Assembly (NCBI GenBank): GCA_902806435.1
Contig: CADCWO010000056.1
Span: 1-64,000, forward strand
Length of the DNA: 64,000 nucleotides
Reading direction: 5' to 3'
Source of the DNA: an uncultured Synechococcales cyanobacterium
GTDB taxonomy: Bacteria; Cyanobacteriota; Cyanobacteriia; Thermosynechococcales; Thermosynechococcaceae
Within the stretch, counting starts at the first letter, position 1. Each line of letters begins with the position of its first letter. Of the stretch, positions 1 to 8,962 are shown one piece after another. The position numbers were made by a program, and so were the translations under genes. Under the pieces are notes generated by a model that searched no databases, was not told the origin of the DNA, and saw nothing but the letters and a program-made list of their open reading frames with translations.

Positions 1-676
1 GACAACGAGTCTCTCGCTTAGTCCGCAAAACCTTATCCTTTTCTAAGTCTTTGGAGAATCACATCAGTGCTATCTGGTATTTCACTCACCACTACAATGC
101 ATCATTACTTGTTTAGCACTACCAAACTTTATACTCATTTACTTGAGCTAGGTGCATTGTCAGAACAGCTTCCTATCTCCTTTGGAGGCTTGTCTTCCTA
201 CCCAGCGGCTCAATGGGTAGCAACAGTAGCAGCAACATTGAGGGCTGACTTCAGGCAGACAATGCTGCCGCTTAAACCATGTGCAGTTAACCAAAAAAAC
301 CAGATAAAGCGCAGCAAGGATTTTTCATCTCAACCCGTTTCGTAATTGTTGCACCTTCAACAAATAGCTGGAGGATACTAACTGGCTGTTACAGCCGCTC
401 AAGCACAACTAAAACTTCATAGAAGCTTCATGGCAAAGACAACCAGCCGTCACATCTTTGCTTCAAGTTAGAGGTGTACACATCCTAAATTTACTCCTGC
501 TTGCACTTTTGATAGTCAACTAATTGTCGGATTGTTGCAATGCATCAAATCTAACAGCAAAGCTATACACCAAGGCTCAAATGCAATGCATTTGAAGAGG
601 TAGACCAGATAGACCAACTTGAACTTAGGCAGTCTAGAACTGCATTCCCCTTTCAAAACTTTTGAGGTCGTTTTTA
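1..676. other. Non-coding stretch before the SLH gene
   Basis: I see no convincing gene here. A 92-codon open frame on the plus strand at 67-345 has no recognisable domain and no good ribosome-binding site. A perfect palindrome with 8-base arms and a one-base centre lies at 578-594 (CAAATGCA-A-TGCATTTG). The segment just upstream of 677 presumably holds the promoter of the SLH gene, but I cannot place -35/-10 boxes with confidence. Confidence 0.4.
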
Positions 677-1390
677 ATGTTGAACTTTTCTCACCGGTCA
701 TTAGGAAGCGCTGCCGTGCTTATGGGCATAACAGCCGTTGTCCCTTTGACTGCCATTGCCCCAGTATCAGCTCAGCCAGCTTACTTTGCAGATACTAGCA
801 GTTACTGGGCTCAGCCATTTATCCAAGCTCTCGCTAAAAAACGGGTTATTTCTGGTTTTCCTGATGGAACTTTCAAGCCGAATCAACCTGTAGACCGTGC
901 TGAATTCGCAGCAATGATCCAGAAGGCTTTCAATCAAAAGCCGATTCGCCAATCGGGTGGATTTAGAGATGTTCCCCAAGACTACTGGGCTGCCTCAGCG
1001 ATCGAGGAAGCTTACGAAACCGGATTTATGGTGGGCTTACCCGGTAATTCCTTTTTTCCCAACGTCAAAATTCCCAAAACTCAAGCATTAGTTGCGCTAG
1101 CAAGCGGTCTGGGCTTAACTTCCGGCTCTACTCCAGCAACGAATCTCAATAACTACTATACAGATGCAGCACAAATTCCTGCCTATGCCAGAAACAACAT
1201 AGCGGCAGCGACAAATGCCAACATCGTCGTCAACTATCCCAACGTGAAGGTTCTCAATCCTACCGAGCTACTGACTCGTGGGGAAGCTGCTGCACTACTA
1301 CATCAAGCCTTAGTCAAACAGGGGGCAATGCCTCCCCTTGCTAGTAATGCGAGGGCTACCCAATATATTGCTGGTCCCACAGCTAAATAA
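677..1390 (+). CDS. Exported S-layer homology (SLH) domain protein
   Basis: The protein has about 237 residues, with an N-terminal signal peptide (charged start, hydrophobic core, likely cleavage after VSAQPA) and two or three SLH repeats. The motifs FADTSSYWAQPFI, GFPDGTFKPNQPVDRAEFA and FRDVPQDYWAASAIEEA are typical SLH signatures. SLH domains anchor proteins to cell-wall polymers, and in cyanobacteria they often occur in outer-membrane or wall-associated proteins. I chose ATG 677 because GAGG at 664-667 lies nine bases upstream. A TTG at 662 is also in frame. No porin barrel follows, so this is a stand-alone SLH protein. Confidence 0.85.
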   Translation: MLNFSHRSLGSAAVLMGITAVVPLTAIAPVSAQPAYFADTSSYWAQPFIQALAKKRVISGFPDGTFKPNQPVDRAEFAAMIQKAFNQKPIRQSGGFRDVPQDYWAASAIEEAYETGFMVGLPGNSFFPNVKIPKTQALVALASGLGLTSGSTPATNLNNYYTDAAQIPAYARNNIAAATNANIVVNYPNVKVLNPTELLTRGEAAALLHQALVKQGAMPPLASNARATQYIAGPTAK

Positions 1391-1438
1391 CCTGTAGTCC
1401 CGATCTCACTGATTCGTAAATGATTTTGGAGAAAGAAA

Positions 1439-2386
1439 ATGGCTCTGTTAAAACTTAAGGATTTTGCCCCCAACTACCGTGAAGCTCTTGGTGATGACAG
1501 CATCATCGGTTTTAGTGTCTACGCCGCTGCAACGGATGAAAAGATTGGCACGGTCAAAGACATTTTAGTTGATGAGAATGAAGGGAAGTTCCGCTATCTT
1601 GTTGTTGACATCGGCTTTTGGATTTTTGGTAAAGAAGTACTGTTACCGATTGGCCTTTCCCGGGTTAGCTTCACCGATCAGCGCATCTATGCACGCGGCC
1701 TCAGTAAAGAGCAAGCAAATTCTTTGCCTGAGTTCAACGATAACCTGCGGCTAGATCACGACTATGAGGAGCAAGTGAGAAATAACTATCGCACACCAGC
1801 AACAGATCCCTTAGCCAACCCATCACTTCCAACCGCCCCCTTGGACCCCCTAGGCATGGGGATGGCTGCACCTTTGGCGATTCCCCAAGAGGCCACGCCA
1901 ACAGACGACATCTATAGTCAGCCCAGCGCCACGGCCGATGCTGGTGATTCCTATAACTATCAGGATGAGCCCTCCCTGTATGGCCTTAATGATATAGATC
2001 ATCCAACCATCAAGCTATATGAAGAACGACTAGTTGCCAACAAACACCGCGTTAAGACAGGTGAGGTAGAAGTTGGCAAGCATATCGAAACTCAAACGGC
2101 ACAAGTTTCAGTCCCGGTTGAAAAGGAGCGAGTAGTCATTGAGCGAATGGCTCCTGATCACAGCAACACTAGAGCTGTTGCTGATGGTACTGCTTTTCAG
2201 TCAGGGGAAGTTGCTCACATGGAAGTCTATGAAGAGACTCCTGACATTCGCAAAGAGACCTTTGTGCGTGAGGAAGTCAGAGTTAGAAAGGAAGTGGACA
2301 AAGATAGCGTTAATGCGAAAGAGACGCTGCGGCGAGAGGAGTTAGACCTCGATACCCAGGGGCAGTCAGTTGATGACAGAAGATAG
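1439..2386 (+). CDS. PRC-barrel and DUF2382 (YsnF/AvaK-type) stress protein
   Basis: This is a 315-residue cytoplasmic protein. Residues ~20-95 form a PRC-barrel (DSIIGFSVYAA, GKFRYLVVDIGFWIFGKEVLLP). A proline-rich linker covers ~115-185, and residues ~190-305 form a DUF2382 domain with the pattern LYEERL, TGEVEVGKHIET and VRVRKEV. Proteins of this layout are linked with stress and desiccation tolerance in cyanobacteria, but the biochemical role is not known. The start has a GGAG about eight bases upstream. It lies between the SLH gene and the Deg protease, both on the same strand, so co-transcription is possible. Confidence 0.85.
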   Translation: MALLKLKDFAPNYREALGDDSIIGFSVYAAATDEKIGTVKDILVDENEGKFRYLVVDIGFWIFGKEVLLPIGLSRVSFTDQRIYARGLSKEQANSLPEFNDNLRLDHDYEEQVRNNYRTPATDPLANPSLPTAPLDPLGMGMAAPLAIPQEATPTDDIYSQPSATADAGDSYNYQDEPSLYGLNDIDHPTIKLYEERLVANKHRVKTGEVEVGKHIETQTAQVSVPVEKERVVIERMAPDHSNTRAVADGTAFQSGEVAHMEVYEETPDIRKETFVREEVRVRKEVDKDSVNAKETLRREELDLDTQGQSVDDRR

Positions 2387-2480
2387 CTGCCGCCAGTCCA
2401 TTTATGCTCAACCTGAAGCTTCACATTCTTCTTGCAAAGAGTGGGAGCTAATGAGATTTATAGCCTTGAACAGGAATACA

Positions 2481-3653
2481 ATGAAGCGCTTCTTCAAGCA
2501 ACCTATTTTCTATCTTGCGATCCTGTTACCGCTCATCAGTAGCGGCTGTACTGATCTCAGAGATAGACTTATTCAGTCTCGGCCTTCTCCTGCTGCGACT
2601 GCTATACCCAATCCTTCAGGCCAAGCCGTTGCTCCACCTGACAACTCTAACTTTATTGCTGAAGTTGTACGAGAGGTGGGGCCGGCGGTTGTGCGTATTG
2701 ATGCAACCCGCCGGATAGACACACCTACAGTTTCTGGCAATCCTTTGGTTGAGCGCTTCTTTGGCAGCCAAGTGCCTCAAGAGCGAGTGCAACGGGGGAC
2801 TGGCTCTGGGTTTATCATCAGTGCCGATGGTCAAGTGCTGACTAATGCTCATGTTGTCGCTGAAGCAGATGAAGTCACTGTCGTGCTCAAGGATGGCCGC
2901 CGGCTTGCTGGTAAGGTTGTGGGAGCTGATCCGGTAACAGATGTTGCCGTGGTCAAGGTTGAAGCAACGGGTCTACCAGCAGTCAAAGTGGGCAATTCTG
3001 ACAATATTCTGTCTGGCCAGTGGGCGATCGCAATCGGGAATCCTTTAGGGCTTAGTAACACAGTCACGCAAGGCATCATCAGTGCTACAGGGCGTAGTGG
3101 CTCTGATATTGGCATTCAGGACAAGCGGCTTGACTTTATTCAAACCGATGCCGCAATCAATCCAGGCAACTCTGGCGGACCGCTGCTCAATGCCCAAGGG
3201 GAAGTGATTGGCGTGAACACGGCGATCATTGGTGGAGCCCAAGGGCTAGGCTTCGCTATTCCCATCGAGACGGCAGAGCGGGTTGCTGACCAGCTAATTA
3301 CCACAGGCCGGGTTGAGCATCCCTACTTGGGGATCCGGATGATTGAGCTGACACCTGAGATCCGTCAGAACATCAACCAAAGCAATCTTGGTTTGCAAGT
3401 TAATCAAGATCAGGGTGTCTTAATTGTGGAGGTTGCCCCCAATTCTCCTGCTGCCCGCGCTGGGTTGCGTCCAGGGGACATCATTGCCCAAGTTGCCGGT
3501 GTGCGCGTTCAAACTGCTGGGCAACTCCAGGATCAAGTAGAAGAAGCGTCCCTTGGTCAGCCTTTAGAGCTTGAAGTGATCCGCGATAGCCAGACTCAAA
3601 GGATTACCCTGAGGCCAGAGCAGTTACCGCCTGTTGCGCCAGCGCAAAACTGA
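2481..3653 (+). CDS. Deg/HtrA-family serine protease, predicted lipoprotein
   Basis: This is an extracytoplasmic trypsin-like protease with one PDZ domain, expected to degrade or refold damaged envelope proteins. From the start used here the triad is His124 (NAHVV), Asp154 (TDVAVVK) and Ser231 (GNSGGPL), and the PDZ domain covers about residues 295-385. The N terminus has a lipoprotein signal ending in the lipobox LISSGC. I chose ATG 2481 because it gives a clean signal peptide and follows AGGAA. ATG 2451, with GGGAG in front, is possible and adds ten residues. An upstream ATG at 2370 overlaps the preceding gene and is unlikely. It belongs to the HhoA/HhoB/HtrA group, and I cannot say which member. 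Confidence 0.9.
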   Translation: MKRFFKQPIFYLAILLPLISSGCTDLRDRLIQSRPSPAATAIPNPSGQAVAPPDNSNFIAEVVREVGPAVVRIDATRRIDTPTVSGNPLVERFFGSQVPQERVQRGTGSGFIISADGQVLTNAHVVAEADEVTVVLKDGRRLAGKVVGADPVTDVAVVKVEATGLPAVKVGNSDNILSGQWAIAIGNPLGLSNTVTQGIISATGRSGSDIGIQDKRLDFIQTDAAINPGNSGGPLLNAQGEVIGVNTAIIGGAQGLGFAIPIETAERVADQLITTGRVEHPYLGIRMIELTPEIRQNINQSNLGLQVNQDQGVLIVEVAPNSPAARAGLRPGDIIAQVAGVRVQTAGQLQDQVEEASLGQPLELEVIRDSQTQRITLRPEQLPPVAPAQN

Positions 3654-3745
3654 GTTAGTTGTTTCTATTCAAGCAGTATAGAAAGCTCAACACTGACCAA
3701 GAGCTCTCTGTCTGCAGTAAAGGAAGATATTCATTGGTGATCAAT

Positions 3746-4309
3746 ATGACCAGTCATTTAGGTTCATCGCAGCCCCCAACGAAACAACAATTTGCTACAA
3801 CTTTTCGCTTAGCAGGCCAGATTGGCTTCTGGGTACAGTTAGCGCTGGGTGCTCTATCAGGTGTTGCTTTGTTGCTTGCTATCTTTAGCCGTAATGTTGG
3901 TGAGCGGCCCGATAGTGCCGTGATCGGGTTCGGTATTTTCTTGGCTGTTTGCGGCATCTTGGTGTTGGGCTTTCGCGTCTATTGGGCTTTTCGCTACAGG
4001 CGCTTAGCCAAACGTCTCCAGATGCCTGACTCTAGCTTGCACCCTACAAAAGAAGACATTGTTAATGTCTTGCGTATCGGGTTGATTGCAAGCTTAGTAG
4101 GGCTTCTACTAGCTTTCTTGGCGGCGGAAGTGACAGTGGCTGCAGTCCTGGGGAAAGCGCTAGCTCAGCCTCAAGGCGTAGCGATGTACAGCCCTCGCAA
4201 TATTATTCCTACGCTGGATATTTTTGTCATCCTGGCGAACGTCAACATGATCGGGGCTCACCTGTTTGGTAGCATCAATTCCCTGTGGCTACTCAACTGG
4301 GTGGATTAG
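3746..4309 (+). CDS. DUF3611 membrane protein (Tic21-like)
   Basis: The protein has about 187 residues and four hydrophobic segments (IGFWVQLALGALSGVALLLA, AVIGFGIFLAVCGILVLGF, IGLIASLVGLLLAFLAA, and a C-terminal segment ending in SINSLWLLNWVD). This matches the cyanobacterial DUF3611 family, whose plant relative is the chloroplast envelope protein Tic21/PIC1. A transport or permease role has been proposed for that family and is not shown here. The start is uncertain: GTG 3737 lies closer to an AAGGAAG motif, whereas ATG 3746 is the nearest ATG. It follows the Deg protease on the same strand. Confidence 0.75.
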   Translation: MTSHLGSSQPPTKQQFATTFRLAGQIGFWVQLALGALSGVALLLAIFSRNVGERPDSAVIGFGIFLAVCGILVLGFRVYWAFRYRRLAKRLQMPDSSLHPTKEDIVNVLRIGLIASLVGLLLAFLAAEVTVAAVLGKALAQPQGVAMYSPRNIIPTLDIFVILANVNMIGAHLFGSINSLWLLNWVD

Positions 4310-4334
4310 TGGCAGGTAGTAAAGGATATTTAGG

Positions 4335-4946
4335 ATGAGCACTCTGCATCGAAATTTCAAGCGGTATCGCTTGCTCTACCTTCTCTCGATGGCTTTGCCA
4401 GCTTTATTATTAAGCAGTATTTTTGTCCGCTTAGCTGTTGCCTACTATCAAGCTCCCCGCCCCCAAGCCACTTTAACTTTAGGCGGTAGCCCACTTCGAG
4501 CAAAGTTCGCGGCTCAATTTGCCCAGCAACATGCTTCCCTAGATGTTTGGGTGTCATCCGGTAGACCTGCTGAGGAAGCTCGCCCGATCTTTCGGGCTGC
4601 TGGTATCCCAGCTAGCCGGGTTCATCTCAACTACGAAGCTGTGGATACGGTAACTAACTTTACTTCCATGGTGGATGACTTCCACCGCCTTCAGATTCGC
4701 CATGTCTATGTGATCACGTCTGATTATCATATGCGGCGGGCCAAGGCGATCGCTACGCTGGTTTTCGGCAGCCAAGGCATTGCCTTTACCCCTGTTGCTA
4801 TCCCGACAGAGCAACCCTCGGAACATTGGCTTTTTGCTCTGCTTGATAGTGGCCGTGCCCTACTTTGGATACTGACAGGATATACCGGAGCTAGTCTGAA
4901 CGCTTACTTTTCCTATGACCAGCTCAGTGATTCAAACTTCTTCTGA
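4335..4946 (+). CDS. YdcF/SanA-like DUF218 membrane-anchored protein
   Basis: This 203-residue protein has an N-terminal membrane anchor (LLYLLSMALPALLLSSIFV) followed by a DUF218 fold on the outer side. The motifs DVWVSSGRPAEEA, NFTSMVDDFHRL and HVYVITSDYHMRRAKAIA are diagnostic. The family (ElyC/SanA/YdcF) is linked to envelope and peptidoglycan precursor homeostasis, and its reaction is not established. GGAT lies a few bases before ATG 4335. It starts 25 bases after the DUF3611 gene and is probably in the same operon. Confidence 0.8.
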   Translation: MSTLHRNFKRYRLLYLLSMALPALLLSSIFVRLAVAYYQAPRPQATLTLGGSPLRAKFAAQFAQQHASLDVWVSSGRPAEEARPIFRAAGIPASRVHLNYEAVDTVTNFTSMVDDFHRLQIRHVYVITSDYHMRRAKAIATLVFGSQGIAFTPVAIPTEQPSEHWLFALLDSGRALLWILTGYTGASLNAYFSYDQLSDSNFF

Positions 4947-5012
4947 TAGGAGTCTTAAAGTATGACTCGTCCAACCGTTTCACTGGATGTATTGCAAAAT
5001 TGAAGCTGCCCT

Positions 5013-5810
5013 TTAGGATTCTGACTTCTGACAAAGGATGTGAATGTCGGCGCGCATGGCTGCTATCTCAGCGTGAAGGGCTTTGATAGACTGATCACCT
5101 GCCAGTTCAGCCTCTTCGTTTTCTGCATCGCGGCCAATAAAGAAGGTGGCGATCGCTGCTGTCAGGTAGCCAAATACGGCGAAAGCATACAACGCCAGAA
5201 TAAAGCAAAGGACGCGTCCTTCTGGAGTCTGCGGCCAGTATTCCGAACCCAACGTCGTTATCAGCATTGCCGTCCACCACAGCGCGGTGCCATAGTCGTT
5301 AAGGCCGTCAGGTGTATCACTCTCAAAGGCATACATCCCGGCTGCTCCTACCAGCACAACAACTAGCGTTAGCACAACAATATAGCCAAAACCACGCCGC
5401 CCCAAACTTGCCCTCAGCGTCCGCATCCCACGATTGAGGGAACTGATAATCCGTACCAGTCGTAAACCACGGGTGGCCCGTAGTAGGCGCAGTACACGCG
5501 CAATCCGCAAAACACGCAGTGCTGGCAGCACCAGAGAAATAACTGTCAGCCAGTTGCGTTTGAGATAAGTAACTTTATCTGGAGCCAGAGTGAACTCCAG
5601 GATAAAATTCAAAATAAAGATGATCCAGATGGCTGTAGCAACAACTTCGAATAACGGAGTCAGGCCCCAGATCAGTTCGATGACTAATAGCACCAGCCAC
5701 ACAAAGCCAAGCACTAGCATTGGCCCGTCAAGCCAGTCTTCGAGCTGTTGCAGAATCTCCCAGCGCTCTTTATTGAGTGCCTGTTTTGCTGGTACGTTCA
5801 GGTTGTTCAT
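5013..5810 (-). CDS. Voltage-sensor ion channel with atypical selectivity filter
   Basis: This 265-residue protein has a six-helix ion-channel layout. An arginine-rich S4 segment (RVLRIARVLRLLRATRGLR) is followed by a pore loop and S6 (VLCFILALYAFAVFGYLTAA). A short coiled C-terminal tail (EAEIAAMRADIHIL-like) may drive assembly. The pore reads TTLGSEYWP where potassium channels have TVGYG, so potassium selectivity should not be assumed. Proteins of this kind are usually annotated as ion transporter. It is transcribed away from the preceding plus-strand genes and is followed on its own upstream side by transposon remnants. Confidence 0.8.
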   Translation of the reverse strand: MNNLNVPAKQALNKERWEILQQLEDWLDGPMLVLGFVWLVLLVIELIWGLTPLFEVVATAIWIIFILNFILEFTLAPDKVTYLKRNWLTVISLVLPALRVLRIARVLRLLRATRGLRLVRIISSLNRGMRTLRASLGRRGFGYIVVLTLVVVLVGAAGMYAFESDTPDGLNDYGTALWWTAMLITTLGSEYWPQTPEGRVLCFILALYAFAVFGYLTAAIATFFIGRDAENEEAELAGDQSIKALHAEIAAMRADIHILCQKSES

Positions 5811-5838
5811 AAGCCTAGCTTTTTGACTCGTAACTACT

Positions 5839-6060
5839 TATACCAGTGTGCATTCTAAGAAGTGATCTTCGAATGGGGGAAGTAGGTGATTGAGGTAAGC
5901 GCTCTGCCATAGCAATGAGCATTCTTCACGCCTCGCACAAAGTGTCCATGATCAGCATCCCTTGAGTTAAATACTGAGTTGGAGAAGTGGTGGTGCTCCT
6001 CCCATACATGCTCAACAGGATTAGGTAATAGCGAATCGTCCATCGTCTGCCAAAGAGCTC
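5839..6060 (-). pseudogene. IS630-family element remnant (3' end of transposase)
   Basis: A 62-codon minus-strand frame reads NPVEHVWEEHHHF and ends TSITYFPHSKITS. It aligns with the C terminus of the transposase at 49185-49700 (NPIEHVWEELREKHF, SSMTYFPHLKLTP). The terminal bases also match that element: TATACCAGTGTGCATTCTAA here against CATACCAATCAGCGTTCTAA at 49170, followed in both by a shared GGGGGAAGTAGGT. Only the last ~60 codons and one inverted-repeat end remain, so this is a dead fragment. Confidence 0.8.
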
Positions 6061-6069
6061 AGTAATAAT

Positions 6070-6560
6070 CTCTAATACCAAATGGGGTTTCTTTTATAGT
6101 CATCACCCGGTTTCAGCCGAGACTCGGTTTGAAAATTCTAAGCAGCAACGGATAAGCCATGTCACTGGCAACACCATAGGCATTAACAGAAAAAATGCCA
6201 TTCTCAGTAGGTCCTAGATTGCCGGTGTATTTCCTCGTCACGTAGCCCGTGGCTTGTCTCTTGGCATCTCCCATTTCATGAATGCACCACAGGATTGACC
6301 GGGTCTCCTTGATGGCTTTGGTAACCTCCCTCTATTTGAGTGCGTTGTACCTGCTCGGCTTTTCAACTACCATCGCCCAAAAAATGATGCACCCTTTGTC
6401 TGTCTTTAAGTCCCACCTCCTTTGCAATTGCAGATGGGGCTGGAGAAGACTGGTTTAAGCTGTCAACTGCCGAGTTAAAGTTCCGCCGCTTGGCCTTCAT
6501 AGCAGGCTGACAAGTTCCAGCCAAAAGGTTCGGTTCTATCCTGCACGAGGGCCTCTTCAG
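6070..6560 (-). pseudogene. IS701-family transposase remnant, frameshifted
   Basis: On the minus strand, in two or three frames, there are segments typical of the N-terminal half of IS701 transposases: KAKRRNFNSAVDSLNQSSPA and QRVHHFLGDGS near 6375-6500; MGDAKRQATGYVTRKYTGN and TENGIFSVNAYGVASDMAYP near 6140-6275; then RLKPGDDYKRNPIW near 6075-6120 in a shifted frame. The catalytic aspartate region (MGD) is present, but frameshifts and stops separate the blocks and the C-terminal half is absent. It directly abuts the IS630 fragment, so older elements have been stacked here. Confidence 0.8.
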
Positions 6561-6616
6561 AAAGAAGGCTTTAAAGGTATTGGAAGAAATTCCTGAAGGT
6601 AGACTTCTCAGCAACG

Positions 6617-7918
6617 CTAGTCGGTTGCTACCCCCTGTGACACTGCTCTCCAAATCAGCCCGACCAAAATCAAGCCCAGGCCTGTAACCCAAATTGATCG
6701 CTCAACCCAAAAAGCCAGAAATAAACACGATACCAGTCCCGCCCAAGCAACCCATTGGGGGTAGAGCCGCTGTGAGGCCGAAAGCCGGAGGGCGCAGAGG
6801 TTGGTGAGGGCATAGTAAATCAAGACAGTAAAGGCGCTAAAAGACCAGGTGGTTTTGATATTTCCCACCAAAACAAATGCAGCAATGGAAACTCCTACCA
6901 CTAGCACTGCTAGTGGTGGTGCACTCCTGGTGGAATTCAAGCGAGCGAGGATAACCGGCATATCCTTTTGACGAGCCATTGCCAGCAGAACCCGTGATAG
7001 CCCCAAGATCAGGTTCAACAAAACCCCAATCATGGCAGTGACCGCTCCGAGTGCAAGAATTTGGGCACTACCGGGTACACCAAAGCTGCGCGCTATCACG
7101 ACCAAGGGAATTGCCTGTTGGCCAGGAATGGGGCTGAAAGTATCAGCTCCGACTGCTCCAACTCCTACGACGGCCACCGCAAGGTACAGGACCATCACTG
7201 AGAGCATGGCAACAATAATGGCTTTAGGAATAGTTTGGCGGGGCTCCCGAACTTCCTCACCCAGAGTGGCAATGCGCCCATACCCGGTATAGGCGACAAA
7301 CATCAGAGCGCTAGCTTCCAGAACTGCTGCCCTAGGATTATCAGCATCCCCAAAAAAAGGGGTCAGATTCTCAGTACCAGCAGAGATAAGGAGCGGCAGG
7401 CCAGCGAGGACGAAGAAAGTTAATGACACAAGGGTAATGGAGACAATGATAATATTGGCGTAGCTTGAGCGACGTATGCCCATCAATACAATGAGTGTAA
7501 TGGCTACTACAGCAGTAATCGCTAAAGGAATCAAGAGGCCGCGTCCTCCTAGACCCAACACATTTAGTAAGTAGTCAGCAAATCCTAAGGCTGCCGAAGC
7601 TGCCGAAGCTGTCTTCGCTAAGAGGAACATCCATCCAGCAATAAATCCTAGCCAGGGATTTAGATATCGGTAACCATACTCGTAGGTACCACCGCTGACT
7701 GGGTGATTTGCCGCGAGTTGGGCACTGCTCAGGCCATTACAAACGGCAATCAGAGCACCGATAATAACTGCTAATATGACCGCTGCCCCAGTAACTCTTG
7801 CGGCAATGCCAATGCTGACAAATACCCCCGTCCCGATGATGGACCCCAAACCCATCATCACGGCCCCAAAAACGCCTAGTTCACGTTTAAGCGACTGGCC
7901 TGTGCGTTGATCCGCCAC
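6617..7918 (-). CDS. APC-superfamily amino-acid permease
   Basis: This 433-residue inner-membrane protein has about twelve hydrophobic segments. The N-terminal signature VMMGLGSIIGTGVFVSIGIA is the conserved first helix of APC transporters, and HPVSGGTYEYGYRYLNPWLG and EVREPRQTIPKA are also family features. It should move amino acids or polyamines by proton coupling, and the substrate cannot be read from sequence. AGGAGATAA precedes the start codon. Its 3' end borders the IS701 remnant, but the protein looks full length. Confidence 0.9.
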   Translation of the reverse strand: MADQRTGQSLKRELGVFGAVMMGLGSIIGTGVFVSIGIAARVTGAAVILAVIIGALIAVCNGLSSAQLAANHPVSGGTYEYGYRYLNPWLGFIAGWMFLLAKTASAASAALGFADYLLNVLGLGGRGLLIPLAITAVVAITLIVLMGIRRSSYANIIIVSITLVSLTFFVLAGLPLLISAGTENLTPFFGDADNPRAAVLEASALMFVAYTGYGRIATLGEEVREPRQTIPKAIIVAMLSVMVLYLAVAVVGVGAVGADTFSPIPGQQAIPLVVIARSFGVPGSAQILALGAVTAMIGVLLNLILGLSRVLLAMARQKDMPVILARLNSTRSAPPLAVLVVGVSIAAFVLVGNIKTTWSFSAFTVLIYYALTNLCALRLSASQRLYPQWVAWAGLVSCLFLAFWVERSIWVTGLGLILVGLIWRAVSQGVATD

Positions 7919-8529
7919 AAGTTATCTCCTATTTCACAACTAGTTCAAGGGCTCCCGATTGCTCCTTTCCTCATGAAGCAAACAAGGGTTTTCTCAGTTT
8001 GCGCCAGATGTTCCTAATGCATTACTCCTAAACAACCTGCTGTTTGCTGCCCATAGTGGTCACAGAGCCCGCACTTTACTACCTACAGTCTCACCCATTC
8101 CCCAGCATCAAGAAATGGGGCATTAGCTAGCTCCAGCACCAATGGCTGCACTAGCTGTAACAAAATTTTGTGTATTGTTATCATTCGCGAACCCGTGACA
8201 AAATCTATCGCTACTTACATATTGTTTGCCTCAAAGGTCTCACCACAAATATAGACCGCTCAAGCTTATAATGCCTCCTAGTTATTCTTTAACCTTAAGG
8301 CTGTTCGATGTATTATCAGCAGCTTAAACGCCCTCTACCTGGATTTGTCCCGTTCATTTAGAAAGATCCATGGTTAAAACAACTCGTACGCCTAGCCAGG
8401 CTGGGTTGCAGAATGTCGTTGTTGAAAACGTTACGGGCTATAAAGACACCTTTCCTCAGTCTTGGACATCTAGCACGATAAAAAAGGCAAGAGTTAAGAA
8501 GTCTATAACAACACTGGCATTCCCTATGC

Positions 8530-8570
8530 AAAGCAAGTACCCCAGCCTTGATGACTGGGGTACTTGCTTT
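8530..8570. terminator. Perfect 16-bp inverted repeat, possible bidirectional terminator
   Basis: The arms are AAAGCAAGTACCCCAG (8530-8545) and CTGGGGTACTTGCTTT (8555-8570), with a nine-base loop. The outer A/T ends would give a short U-run in either direction, as in a bidirectional intrinsic terminator, but there is no long T tract. It could also end a small RNA transcribed from ~8300. Confidence 0.5.
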
Positions 8571-8684
8571 GGACATGCCTGGGATCAAGGGGATGGCTAA
8601 TCAGGCACAGCCATTTGTGTTGGGAGCTGATCATAACGGAATCAGGGTATTAATTTTTTTCATGCCTCTGGTAGGAGGCAAAGC

Positions 8685-8701
8685 ATAGCCAATCTGGCTA
8701 T
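8685..8701 (+). terminator. Short hairpin followed by TGTATTTTT
   Basis: ATAGCC (8685-8690) and GGCTAT (8696-8701) form a six-base-pair stem with a five-base loop, followed by TGTATTTTT. Another small stem (GCCTC...GAGGC) lies about 20 bases upstream. The arrangement resembles a weak intrinsic terminator in the plus direction. Confidence 0.35.
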
Positions 8702-8776
8702 TGTATTTTTCGGGACTATTTCTCGTTTGAACTGTCAGACACCCCAACACTAGCAAAACAAGAGCTTATACAGGCC

Positions 8777-8962
8777 ATGCCACAACACCCACAGAATATT
8801 AAAAGTAAATACCTGGGCCCAGTAGCACCGCCAGCAGTAGAACAGCCTGCCTATCTGTTAACCAAAAGGTTAAACAAACTCTACCGGGCATATCTACTAA
8901 ACGAGATTAGCGATCGCGATTTCTCCAACAAGGTTGATAAGTTGATTGGTCGAAAGCCTTAG
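8777..8962 (+). CDS. Small hypothetical protein (61 aa)
   Basis: I do not recognise this protein. It is basic and has no membrane segment. The C-terminal half (LLTKRLNKLYRAYLLNEISD) looks helical and contains a GCGATCGC site, as many coding regions of this genome do. Its stop codon overlaps the stop region of the converging small gene at 8959. Coding status rests on composition and the clean frame only. Confidence 0.4.
   Translation: MPQHPQNIKSKYLGPVAPPAVEQPAYLLTKRLNKLYRAYLLNEISDRDFSNKVDKLIGRKP

Larger units (their letters stand above)
7919..8776. other. Intergenic stretch with hairpins, no clear gene
   Basis: A 76-codon plus-strand frame (8370-8600) runs straight through a perfect 16-base-pair inverted repeat and has no recognisable domain, so I do not call it a gene. 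A TATAAT-like box occurs near 8265, but no matching -35 is at a normal distance. The segment may hold the promoter of the APC permease (minus strand) and of the small gene at 8777. It also contains the hairpins listed separately. Confidence 0.35.

Noticed and set aside
67-345. 92-codon plus-strand frame near the window start
   Set aside because: No ribosome-binding site, no domain, and composition rich in Ser/Thr/Leu that looks like chance translation.
8370-8600. 76-codon frames on both strands around 8.4-8.6 kb
   Set aside because: Both run through the perfect 16-bp hairpin, have no recognisable family, and mirror each other.
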